DNA of 16,871 nt from Ruminococcus flavefaciens (GTDB lineage: Bacteria > Bacillota > Clostridia > Oscillospirales > Ruminococcaceae). A program made the position numbers and the translations under genes. The DNA lies in the NCBI GenBank assembly GCA_002310115.1, contig DBYI01000022.1, forward strand, positions 282 to 17,152, in the 5' to 3' direction. Shown one piece after another: positions 8,010-13,888 of this stretch. How positions within the stretch are numbered: position 1 is the stretch's first letter; each line of letters opens with the position of its first letter. The notes under the pieces are model-generated. The model was not told the DNA's origin. It saw nothing but the letters and a program-made list of their open reading frames with translations, and made no database searches.

Positions 8010-10268
8010 TTATAAGCTTTTGATAATACCAAGCAGGAACTGCTGTATCTTGAGAGCGTCATTTGACGTAAGTCCCTTGGATTCGGTATAAACGTCACCG
8101 TTTACCTTGCCCTGCTCTGTGAGAGCGTTCTTGTCAGTACCGCCTACGCCGTACTTGTTGGGGTTTGCAAGTGACTGCATGATGAGGACTGCGTCGCCCA
8201 TATCGAGCTCGCCGTCGCAGTTTACGTCGCCTGCCTTTGTCATCTTTAATTCAGGCTCTGCTGTAGTTGTAGTAGTTGTTGTGGTAGGTTCTGCAGTAGT
8301 TGTGGTAGTAGTAGTTGTTGTTGTAGTTGTAGTGGTAGTAGTTGTGGTTGTAGTCGTAGTAGTTGTTGTTGTAACTACAGGTGCAGAAGCTGCTACATAA
8401 TCCTCGATGACTCCTGCGAAGAAGTTGCCTATCTTCTTGTAGCCGCCACCGTTGGGGTGGAGCTGATCATTGCCGATATCGTTCATGCCGTCAAGACAGC
8501 CGTGAACGTCTGCGAACTTAACGTTCTTGCCCTTACCTGCGTATTCTTCAGCAACCTGCTTTACTGTGCTGTTGTAGTTGCCTATCTTCTGAGTATTTCC
8601 GCCGTAAGCTGTGTGCTCGGGAACTGAGCAGAGGAAGATCATGCCGTCAGATGGCATATCTGCAAGCATATAGTCAAGCATTGCGCGGAGATCGGAAGCA
8701 CAAGCGTCCATTGAGCGGTTAGCTGTAAGGTCGTTTGTACCGATCATGAGAAGTATGATATCAGGCTGAGCCTGCTTAACAGCATTGGCATTCTTGAGCT
8801 CGTTGTACAAGCTGCCCTTGCCGCCCTGCTGCTGGCCCCAGCTTGGAACTTCCTTTATCTGATAGCCGCTGTAGCCTGCGTGGTTGTCGTCGTATGTAAT
8901 TCCGTTGGCAGAAGCGCTGTCTCTGCCGTTAGGACCTACCATATCTATCTTATAGCCCTTCTTTGTGAGAGCATCGTAGAGATACTTTCTGTAGCCGCCT
9001 GTTTCTCCGTCACCGTTGGTGATAGAGTCACCTACAGGCATTATCTTTATAAGCTTGTCTGTAGCTGCAGCACCGCCGCCGTTATTGCCGCCCTGCTGCT
9101 GACCACCATTGTTTCCGCCGAAGTCCTGCTGCTGACCGCCGCCCTGACCGAAATCAAAGCCGCCTTGTCCACCGCCCTGGAACTGGCTCCAGTCAAAACC
9201 GCCTTGACCGCCCATATCCCAGCCGCCTTGCTGACCGCCGCCCTGACCGAAGTCAAAGCCACCTTGTCCGCCGCCGCCCTGGAACTGGCTCCAGTCGAAG
9301 TTGCCCATGTCGAAGCCGCCCTGCTGACCGCCGCCTTGTCCGAAGTCGAAGCCGCCCTGCTGACCGCCGCCCTGACCAAAGTCAAAGCCGCCTTGTCCAC
9401 CGCCGAACTGGCTCCAGTCAAAGTTGCCCATGTCGAAACCGCCCTGGCCGCCGCCCATATCCCAGCCGCCGCCTGCGTTTCCACCGCCAGCGTTTCCGCC
9501 GCCGCCCTGAGACTCCTGTCCCATCTGGTCATCGCCTGCATTCGTGGTAACTGTTACGCTCTTGACGTTAGCCTGTCCGTTTGATCTGTAACCCTCGATA
9601 TTGAGAGATACTTCGTAAAGAGTACCTGACATATCAAGACCTGCTTTTTCCCAGGCCTCGAAGTGCTTGGATACGTCGATTGTACCCTTCATATAGTTAG
9701 TCTGGTTGTTTGCTGAACCACTGGTAGTTCTTATGCTCCAGTACTGAGGGAATGTAGCTGTACCGTCGAGAGAGGGCTGATTGTAACGCATTGTCTTGGC
9801 AATTTCGTAGGTATTTCCGTTGAGAGTAACATTGCCTTTTCTTTCACCGTCGTTTCCGGGTGGACGCCAGTCGCCCCAGCCTTCAACGATGTAGTATTCC
9901 ATGAGAGGATTCCTTGTCCAGCCGTATACGCACATATATGAGTTTCCGCGTGGTGTGTACTCAACGTCGTAAGTGAGGACAATGTTTCCGAAAGCCTTGT
10001 AATTTTTCTTCTGGCTGTCGAAGTTCTTACCCATACGGGCAAGGAAGTTTTCGATGTTGCTCCATGAACAGGTGAATGAACCTGCGCTCGGGTTCATCTG
10101 AGCGTTGCCCTGACCGTTCTGGTTCCACATTTCGTAATCATAGCCGCCTATGTTTCCTCTTGTCTGCTGATCGGCAGCATTTACAGCCGTGGCTGTTGGT
10201 AAGCTTGCTACGACCATTAACGCAGAAACTGTACCGCTTACTGTTCTCTTAAAGTTTTTCAAATTCAA
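8010..10268 (-). CDS. Secreted cellulosomal GH11 xylanase - CE3-type acetyl xylan esterase - dockerin
   Basis: About 752 residues. Signal peptide 1-31. A GH11 endo-xylanase spans about 38-245: YDYEMWNQ near the start, nucleophile Glu about 124 in RNPLMEYYIVE, acid/base Glu about 225 in VSLNIEGYRSNGQANV. A Gly/Gln/Asp/Phe-rich linker follows (about 248-402). An SGNH esterase of CE3 type spans about 405-625, with GDSITNG (Ser about 415), IGTNDLT and DQLHPNG holding the Asp and His of the triad. Then comes a poly-Thr linker (about 631-671) and a type I dockerin. The dockerin's first calcium loop is standard (GDVNCDGELDMGD); the second (GDVYTESKGLTSND) is longer and less canonical. The enzyme should cut xylan and remove acetyl groups while docked on a scaffoldin. 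I chose the TTG at 10266-10268 because GAGGAG is 8 nt upstream; a GTG at 10275-10277 is closer to that site. Confidence 0.93.
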   Translation of the reverse strand: MNLKNFKRTVSGTVSALMVVASLPTATAVNAADQQTRGNIGGYDYEMWNQNGQGNAQMNPSAGSFTCSWSNIENFLARMGKNFDSQKKNYKAFGNIVLTYDVEYTPRGNSYMCVYGWTRNPLMEYYIVEGWGDWRPPGNDGERKGNVTLNGNTYEIAKTMRYNQPSLDGTATFPQYWSIRTTSGSANNQTNYMKGTIDVSKHFEAWEKAGLDMSGTLYEVSLNIEGYRSNGQANVKSVTVTTNAGDDQMGQESQGGGGNAGGGNAGGGWDMGGGQGGFDMGNFDWSQFGGGQGGFDFGQGGGQQGGFDFGQGGGQQGGFDMGNFDWSQFQGGGGQGGFDFGQGGGQQGGWDMGGQGGFDWSQFQGGGQGGFDFGQGGGQQQDFGGNNGGQQQGGNNGGGAAATDKLIKIMPVGDSITNGDGETGGYRKYLYDALTKKGYKIDMVGPNGRDSASANGITYDDNHAGYSGYQIKEVPSWGQQQGGKGSLYNELKNANAVKQAQPDIILLMIGTNDLTANRSMDACASDLRAMLDYMLADMPSDGMIFLCSVPEHTAYGGNTQKIGNYNSTVKQVAEEYAGKGKNVKFADVHGCLDGMNDIGNDQLHPNGGGYKKIGNFFAGVIEDYVAASAPVVTTTTTTTTTTTTTTTTTTTTTTTTTTAEPTTTTTTTTAEPELKMTKAGDVNCDGELDMGDAVLIMQSLANPNKYGVGGTDKNALTEQGKVNGDVYTESKGLTSNDALKIQQFLLGIIKSL
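8256..8378 (-). repeat. Poly-threonine coding tract (linker)
   Basis: About forty ACN codons encode an almost pure Thr linker with two AEP interruptions between the esterase and dockerin. The third codon position varies, which suggests selection for the protein tract rather than a recent triplet slip. Such tracts are usually O-glycosylated and flexible. Confidence 0.85.
9063..9527 (-). repeat. Gly-rich aromatic repeat linker between GH11 and CE3
   Basis: About 155 residues built from recurring GGFDFGQGGGQQ and GGFDMGNFDWSQF units. The DNA repeats are long and near-identical, so length variation by recombination is likely. Phe and Trp recur at regular spacing, unlike the usual Thr, Pro or Asn/Gln linkers of cellulosomal enzymes. 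Confidence 0.8.
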
Positions 10269-10330
10269 ATAAATCACTCCTCATTATACATTTGTCTGTT
10301 TTCTCTTTGCCTATCAGTGTTTTTGGCTTT

Positions 10331-10342
10331 CCTCCTTTTTTA
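10331..10342 (-). promoter_or_regulatory. Orphan Shine-Dalgarno in the leader of the xylanase gene
   Basis: The minus strand reads TAAAAAAGGAGG, identical to 7814-7825. No start codon follows at usable distance. The real start is about 63 bp downstream, with its own GAGGAG. Confidence 0.6.
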
Positions 10343-10401
10343 GTTAAAGTAAGATAAAAAATCTCCCGTTTTCCCGTTCTATATTATTCGTTTTCAACTA
10401 C

Positions 10402-10430
10402 AATATACACCATTTGTACAGATTTGTAAA
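10402..10430 (-). promoter_or_regulatory. Promoter of the xylanase-esterase gene
   Basis: On the minus strand, TTTACA (10425-10430) is 17 bp from TATATT (10402-10407). This predicts a leader of about 125 nt. A second -10-like TATAAT lies just upstream (10432-10437) without a good -35. Confidence 0.7.
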
Positions 10431-10520
10431 GATTATACAGTGAAAAAGGCAATTTCTGTACACAAAAAAGCAATAATTGACAAGTCAAAATATCAATTCA
10501 ACCCAATAAACCTTATAAAC

Positions 10521-10547
10521 AAAAAAATGCGCGGATCAATTCCGCGC
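10521..10547 (-). terminator. Terminator of the agrBD unit
   Basis: A 7-bp GC-rich stem (GCGCGGA at 10529-10535, TCCGCGC at 10541-10547) closes a 5-nt loop. On the minus strand it is followed by ATTTTTTTG. It lies just after the agrD stop. Confidence 0.85.
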
Positions 10548-10554
10548 TTTTGCT

Positions 10555-10707
10555 TTATTCTTTTATGTATTTCTTCATACTTTCGGGAACCTTAGGCTGA
10601 TTGAAAATGAACCAGCAGGCTTGATTTGCCGCGTATTTTCCAGTAGTTATTGCAGCGACTGCGATGATTGTACCGTATTTCAACATGAACGATCTCAACA
10701 ATTTCAT
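10555..10707 (-). CDS. agrD: AgrD-like autoinducer pro-peptide (cyclic thiolactone type)
   Basis: A 50-residue ORF immediately after agrB. Residues 1-24 are a basic, hydrophobic N-terminal helix (MKLLRSFMLKYGTIIAVAAI). Next comes the likely peptide core NQACWFIF, with Cys31 and Phe35. The C-terminal tail NQPKVPESMKKYIKE carries the PKVPES segment typical of AgrD recognition tails. In known systems AgrB cuts before the tail and joins the new C-terminus to the Cys thiol; here that predicts a five-residue ring C-W-F-I-F. The tail length of the mature peptide is unknown. I chose the ATG at 10705-10707 because AGGAAGG is 8 nt upstream; an in-frame ATG at 10711-10713 sits only 2 nt from that site. 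The start lies 20 bp after the agrB stop. Confidence 0.9.
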   Translation of the reverse strand: MKLLRSFMLKYGTIIAVAAITTGKYAANQACWFIFNQPKVPESMKKYIKE

Positions 10708-10727
10708 GATCATGACCTTCCTTCCAA

Positions 10728-11312
10728 TTATTTTTCTCTCATCAATGACATTTTTATCTTTTCAGCAAGCATTGAAGCAGCTGAAAGTGAAACTCCCGAC
10801 GCAGTATAGAACGCCATATCGGGACGTATAAAAAATAATAATATACAGAGCGCAGACCATATACATATAAGTATAATTGATCTTTTCCTGAGTTTCTGTC
10901 TTGATTTTTTGGAAAGAGGATTGTTGGGATGTTCAACGGGCGCAAATTTAAAAATGATAATTACGGAGATGATCAGGGAAATCGCCGCTGAAATGTTTTT
11001 TGCAGTGGCAGGCATGAACCTGAGCGCCGCTATATACACAAGAAGCGCCGCAACAAGCACTGCTGTACAGCCTGTATGTGTCTTTGCGTGAAATCCTCCC
11101 GCATTCAGCCTGAAAGGTATGAATGAAGCGAAAAAGACTGCAAATGCAAGGAGCTCCCCTGTAAGTACCGCAATAACAAGCACCACAGCAAAATTAATGA
11201 CAGTGGAGAACAGTATCTCCAGTCCGAAAGCACAGGCTTCCACATCATCTGAGTCGATGATTCTATTATTTGAAAAGAAAACCGCAGTTTTCAAGGCTAA
11301 TTTCTCTATCAC
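10728..11312 (-). CDS. agrB: AgrB-like membrane endopeptidase
   Basis: A 194-residue protein, normal for AgrB. The catalytic pair is present in AGGFHAKTHTGC (His75 and Cys82, seven residues apart as in known AgrB). About four to six hydrophobic segments (about residues 30-65, 83-105, 108-125 and 145-190) place it in the cytoplasmic membrane. AgrB removes the AgrD C-terminal tail and forms the thiolactone intermediate. The start is the GTG at 11310-11312, preceded by AAGGAG; it gives the typical N-terminus IEKLALKTAVFFSNNRIID. An upstream in-frame extension to 11423 is not protein-like and lies in the structured leader. It is cotranscribed with agrD from a promoter flanked by LytTR-like repeats. 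Confidence 0.92.
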   Translation of the reverse strand: MIEKLALKTAVFFSNNRIIDSDDVEACAFGLEILFSTVINFAVVLVIAVLTGELLAFAVFFASFIPFRLNAGGFHAKTHTGCTAVLVAALLVYIAALRFMPATAKNISAAISLIISVIIIFKFAPVEHPNNPLSKKSRQKLRKRSIILICIWSALCILLFFIRPDMAFYTASGVSLSAASMLAEKIKMSLMREK

Positions 11313-11440
11313 GGATACTCCTTCTTTGTCAGCAGGGGTGGGGTATTTTCCCGATGACAATACCGAAGCTCCGCGATAATAAGCGGAGTATCCACGGCAG
11401 GTGCCGTGGATAGATGTCTGCATTCAGACGGAGCAGACTA
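11313..11440 (-). promoter_or_regulatory. Structured leader of the agrBD mRNA
   Basis: About 128 nt separate the predicted transcription start from the agrB GTG. They hold three adjacent hairpins. One is GTCTG/CAGAC (11416-11420 with 11425-11429), with a competing arm at 11433-11438. The second is a perfect 10-bp stem (11389-11398 with 11403-11412). The third is CTCCGC/GCGGAG (11369-11374 with 11383-11388). None has a T-tract, so this is not an ordinary terminator. I do not recognise a known riboswitch. Confidence 0.55.
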
Positions 11441-11446
11441 CTTCTA

Positions 11447-11475
11447 ATAATAACGTATCGGGGCATTCAAATCAA
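11447..11475 (-). promoter_or_regulatory. Promoter of agrBD
   Basis: On the minus strand, TTGATT (11470-11475), a 17-bp spacer, then TATTAT (11447-11452). Both hexamers deviate from consensus, as expected for a promoter that needs an activator bound just upstream. Confidence 0.7.
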
Positions 11476-11482
11476 GATTAAA

Positions 11483-11518
11483 GCGTGAAATGTGATTTTT
11501 TAGACGTGAAATGCGATT
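11483..11518 (-). promoter_or_regulatory. LytTR-type operator: two direct repeats, 21-bp period
   Basis: On the minus strand, AATCGCATTTCACGT (11518-11504) and AATCACATTTCACGC (11497-11483) match at 13 of 15 positions and are offset by exactly 21 bp. The proximal copy ends 7 bp before the -35. AgrA-family regulators bind paired direct repeats of about 9 bp with 12-13 bp between them, which fits. The core CAYTTYRCGY also occurs upstream of the glycosyltransferase. Confidence 0.75.
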
Positions 11519-11567
11519 TTTGTTCATATTTTGTTAATACTTTGTAACAGAATGTGCAGATTTCATA

Positions 11568-12836
11568 TTATTTGTATGCTATCATGATATCGGCTGTAAA
11601 TATACCGTTAGCCCACTTGAAGGAGAATATCCCGTCAAGCTGCTTCACCGCCTCTTTGACGCTGTTTACGCCGATACCGTGACCAAAGCCGCTTTTCTTT
11701 GTTCTCAGATGATCCGCGTCCACCTCGTCTGAGGAGTTCATAACGCAGATACGCAGCTTATTGCTGTTCTGAATAAGGGCGATATACACGAATTTATCCT
11801 CCGCCGAGGAGTTTTCCGCGCCCTCTATGGCGTTATCGAGGAGATTTGCGATTATCCTGCACAGCAGGAGCTCGTCTATGTCCATTTTGTCGGGGAATAC
11901 CACTTTGCAGGTAAATGGGAGCTCCAGCTGGATTGAACGGTCCCATTTCATATTAACGATAGCGTCGATGGAGGATATTCCCGTGTAGCAGACACCGCCT
12001 GCCGACATTACCGATGAATAAAGCTTGTCCAGATGATCGAGAGCCTCGGGACTATCGCCCTGACTGAACATTCTCTTGGCAGCAGCAAGCTGATTGCTGA
12101 AATCGTGCTTGAGCTGGCGTATCTCGGTATATTTTTCCTCTATGAGCTTGTAGTTCTCCTCCTCTGACTTCAGTCGCTGCTCCATGAGCTGCAGCTTGAT
12201 AGTATTGGAATAGGTGTCGAAAAAGTCAAAAACGAATATGTTCAGCAGAAGTATTCCTGCCACTGACACCAGATATATCACGGTCTTACGGGGATCAAGC
12301 TCTTTTGAAACATAAACGCCGTTGAGCGTGATAATGCTCAGAAGCGGAACAAATATGATGAGAAGCCAGTTCTTGAAGGGTATCTCCCTCTGTTTAGGCT
12401 TGAGATACTCGGAAATGTACATAGCTATCCAGAAGCAGAAAAGCTTCGAGGCTGCCATGCCGATAATACGTCCCATGCCCAATGTTGACACATTGCCGAA
12501 ATTCAGCAGCATAAGGGCTCCTGCCGCAAGCACTTCCGCAGCAATTATTCCTATACAGAACAGGAGACTATAGAAAATTATGTCCCGTAATCTGCTCTCA
12601 AACAATATCAGTGACATGATTATCATTGCTGCCAGCGTTATTCCTATACTCACCCATTCATTGGCTTCGAGGAGAGTTATGCTGTTTATGACGCCGAACA
12701 TGGCAGCTGCAGCGAGTACAAGGAATACAGGCTGATATTTGAACTTATGCTTCATTATCTTATAAAGATAAAAAACGATTATACCTGCCTCGAAAAGCGA
12801 ATTAACAGATTCAACAATTATATTCGATACTTCCAT
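11568..12836 (-). CDS. agrC: AgrC-like sensor histidine kinase (HPK10 type)
   Basis: A 422-residue membrane kinase. The N-terminal about 205 residues contain six to seven hydrophobic helices and form the peptide sensor. A coiled helix (about 208-242) leads to the phospho-acceptor motif QLKHDFSNQL, with His244 as the likely site. The GHKL ATPase domain follows, with N-box ANLLDNAIEGAE (Asn about 331) and G-box GHGIG (about 385-389). The HDxxN acceptor and short catalytic domain are typical of the AgrC/HPK10 class, which senses cyclic peptides. I chose the ATG at 12834-12836 because it overlaps the regulator's TGA by one base (TGATG) and has AGGTGGAG just upstream. A start at 12872 would overlap the regulator more. 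It is coupled to the regulator; agrBD follow under their own promoter. Confidence 0.9.
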   Translation of the reverse strand: MEVSNIIVESVNSLFEAGIIVFYLYKIMKHKFKYQPVFLVLAAAAMFGVINSITLLEANEWVSIGITLAAMIIMSLILFESRLRDIIFYSLLFCIGIIAAEVLAAGALMLLNFGNVSTLGMGRIIGMAASKLFCFWIAMYISEYLKPKQREIPFKNWLLIIFVPLLSIITLNGVYVSKELDPRKTVIYLVSVAGILLLNIFVFDFFDTYSNTIKLQLMEQRLKSEEENYKLIEEKYTEIRQLKHDFSNQLAAAKRMFSQGDSPEALDHLDKLYSSVMSAGGVCYTGISSIDAIVNMKWDRSIQLELPFTCKVVFPDKMDIDELLLCRIIANLLDNAIEGAENSSAEDKFVYIALIQNSNKLRICVMNSSDEVDADHLRTKKSGFGHGIGVNSVKEAVKQLDGIFSFKWANGIFTADIMIAYK

Positions 12837-13543
12837 CAGCTCCACCTGCTTCTGCTGTATTCCATAAAACACTGTTTTATATTTTTTATATGGTTACGGC
12901 TCGCAAACAAGGTAGTTCCGTTGGTGAGAATAACTTCATTCTTGCGTATATAGTCGATATTTGCGATATTGACAAGACTGCTCTTGTCAAGCCTTACGAA
13001 CATCAGATCGGCAAGCTGTTTTTCACACTCCGAAAGAGTGCCTTTTGTAAAATAATCCCCGTTTTTCGTATGTATGAGCAGCTTATGCGAAAAAACCTCT
13101 ATGAAATACACGTCATCCGTGGACAGCTTTTCCTCCTTGTCGCCGTCCGAGGCGATGATATACCGCGTAGTTCTGTAGCATTCGCGTACTGCGTCCTCGA
13201 GCTGCTTCATATAAACGGAGCGAGGCTGATTTTTCAGTATATACCTGAAAGCTCTTACTGCATAGCCCTGCCAGGCAAATTTTTCATATCCAGTAAGGAA
13301 AACGATTATGACCTTTTCATCGATGTCGCGTAGGAACTCAGCGACCTCAAGACCTGTCATGCCATTCATTTCAATATCAAGAACTATGATATCGTATTTT
13401 CCTTTATAAAAGTCTTCAAGCAGATCTTTTCCGCTGCTGAATTCATCAAATTTGAATTCATTTTCATATGACTGTAAAGAACAAAGCTCTTCCCTAACTT
13501 TGGAAATGTACTTCTGTTCATCATCACATATAGCTATATTCAC
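12836..13543 (-). CDS. agrA: AgrA-like LytTR response regulator
   Basis: A 235-residue protein. The receiver domain (about 1-120) has acidic pocket Asp8-Asp9, phospho-acceptor Asp56 in IIVLDIEMNGM, the Thr of FLTGYE, and the Lys of YILK. The LytTR DNA-binding domain spans about 135-230, with DDVYFIEVFSHKLLIHT at its start and a final RNHIKNIKQ segment. LytTR regulators bind tandem direct repeats one face of DNA apart and activate transcription. The start is a GTG at 13541-13543, preceded by GGGGGG at about 8 nt. It is first in its operon, from a consensus promoter, with the kinase translationally coupled behind it. Candidate binding sites lie at 11483-11518 and 13730-13759. Confidence 0.92.
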   Translation of the reverse strand: MNIAICDDEQKYISKVREELCSLQSYENEFKFDEFSSGKDLLEDFYKGKYDIIVLDIEMNGMTGLEVAEFLRDIDEKVIIVFLTGYEKFAWQGYAVRAFRYILKNQPRSVYMKQLEDAVRECYRTTRYIIASDGDKEEKLSTDDVYFIEVFSHKLLIHTKNGDYFTKGTLSECEKQLADLMFVRLDKSSLVNIANIDYIRKNEVILTNGTTLFASRNHIKNIKQCFMEYSRSRWS

Positions 13544-13646
13544 AGGCCGTCCCCCCTGACTGTCATCATTTTTTTACTCGTTTGACTATGTTTCAGATGT
13601 TGAACGACGTATTATTGCGGTTGCTTGAACATATCATTGCTATTTG

Positions 13647-13675
13647 ATTATACTATATTATTCACAATTTGTCAA
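13647..13675 (-). promoter_or_regulatory. Consensus promoter of the regulator-kinase operon
   Basis: On the minus strand, TTGACA (13670-13675), a 17-bp spacer and TATAAT (13647-13652) are perfect matches to consensus. It is about 105 bp upstream of the GTG, which suggests constitutive expression of the sensing pair. Confidence 0.85.
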
Positions 13676-13729
13676 TCGGTTTTCAACTATTTCTAATAAT
13701 AAAATGAATAAACCATGAACAAAATTGGG

Positions 13730-13759
13730 CACTTCGCGCTTTTTTTTTACACTTTACGC
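13730..13759 (+). promoter_or_regulatory. LytTR-type operator upstream of the glycosyltransferase
   Basis: CACTTCGCGC (13730-13739) and CACTTTACGC (13750-13759) are direct repeats with a 20-bp period. A weaker third copy, CATTTATCCG, lies at 13771-13780. They match the core CAYTTYRCGY of the agrBD operator. The distal copy begins 38 bp upstream of the start of the -35, the same as at agrBD. Confidence 0.65.
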
Positions 13760-13767
13760 ATTTTTTA

Positions 13768-13796
13768 TTGCATTTATCCGACCAGTATATTATAAT
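13768..13796 (+). promoter_or_regulatory. Candidate activator-dependent promoter of the glycosyltransferase
   Basis: TTGCAT (13768-13773), a 17-bp spacer and TATAAT (13791-13796). The -35 is imperfect and the repeat pair ends 8 bp before it. The transcript would start near 13803. Confidence 0.6.
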
Positions 13797-13888
13797 AAAA
13801 ATATAGCGCAGGGTATGCACCTCCTCAGCGAGCAGGTGCGCCTTAGAGCGCAGTGGGATACTAAGATTTCAAAAAAGAAGGAAAATGT

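Noticed and set aside
8107..8400. Plus-strand ORF rich in Val opposite the poly-Thr tract
   Set aside because: It is the antisense reading of ACN codons (GTN), an artefact of the linker.
9063..9527. Regular repeats that could suggest a CRISPR array
   Set aside because: The repeats are in frame, encode a Gly-rich linker and have no unique spacers. No CRISPR array was seen anywhere in the window.
8880..9584. Long ORFs on both strands over the Gly-rich linker
   Set aside because: They are other-frame readings of a GC-rich coding repeat within a secure xylanase gene.
10477..10488. Inverted repeat TTGACAAGTCAA upstream of the xylanase promoter
   Set aside because: Arms of only 5 bp, about 46 bp beyond the -35 and without a second copy. 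It is too short to call an operator.
11313..11423. N-terminal extension of AgrB to 11423
   Set aside because: It crosses the hairpin leader and its sequence is unlike AgrB. The GTG at 11312 has AAGGAG and gives the normal length.
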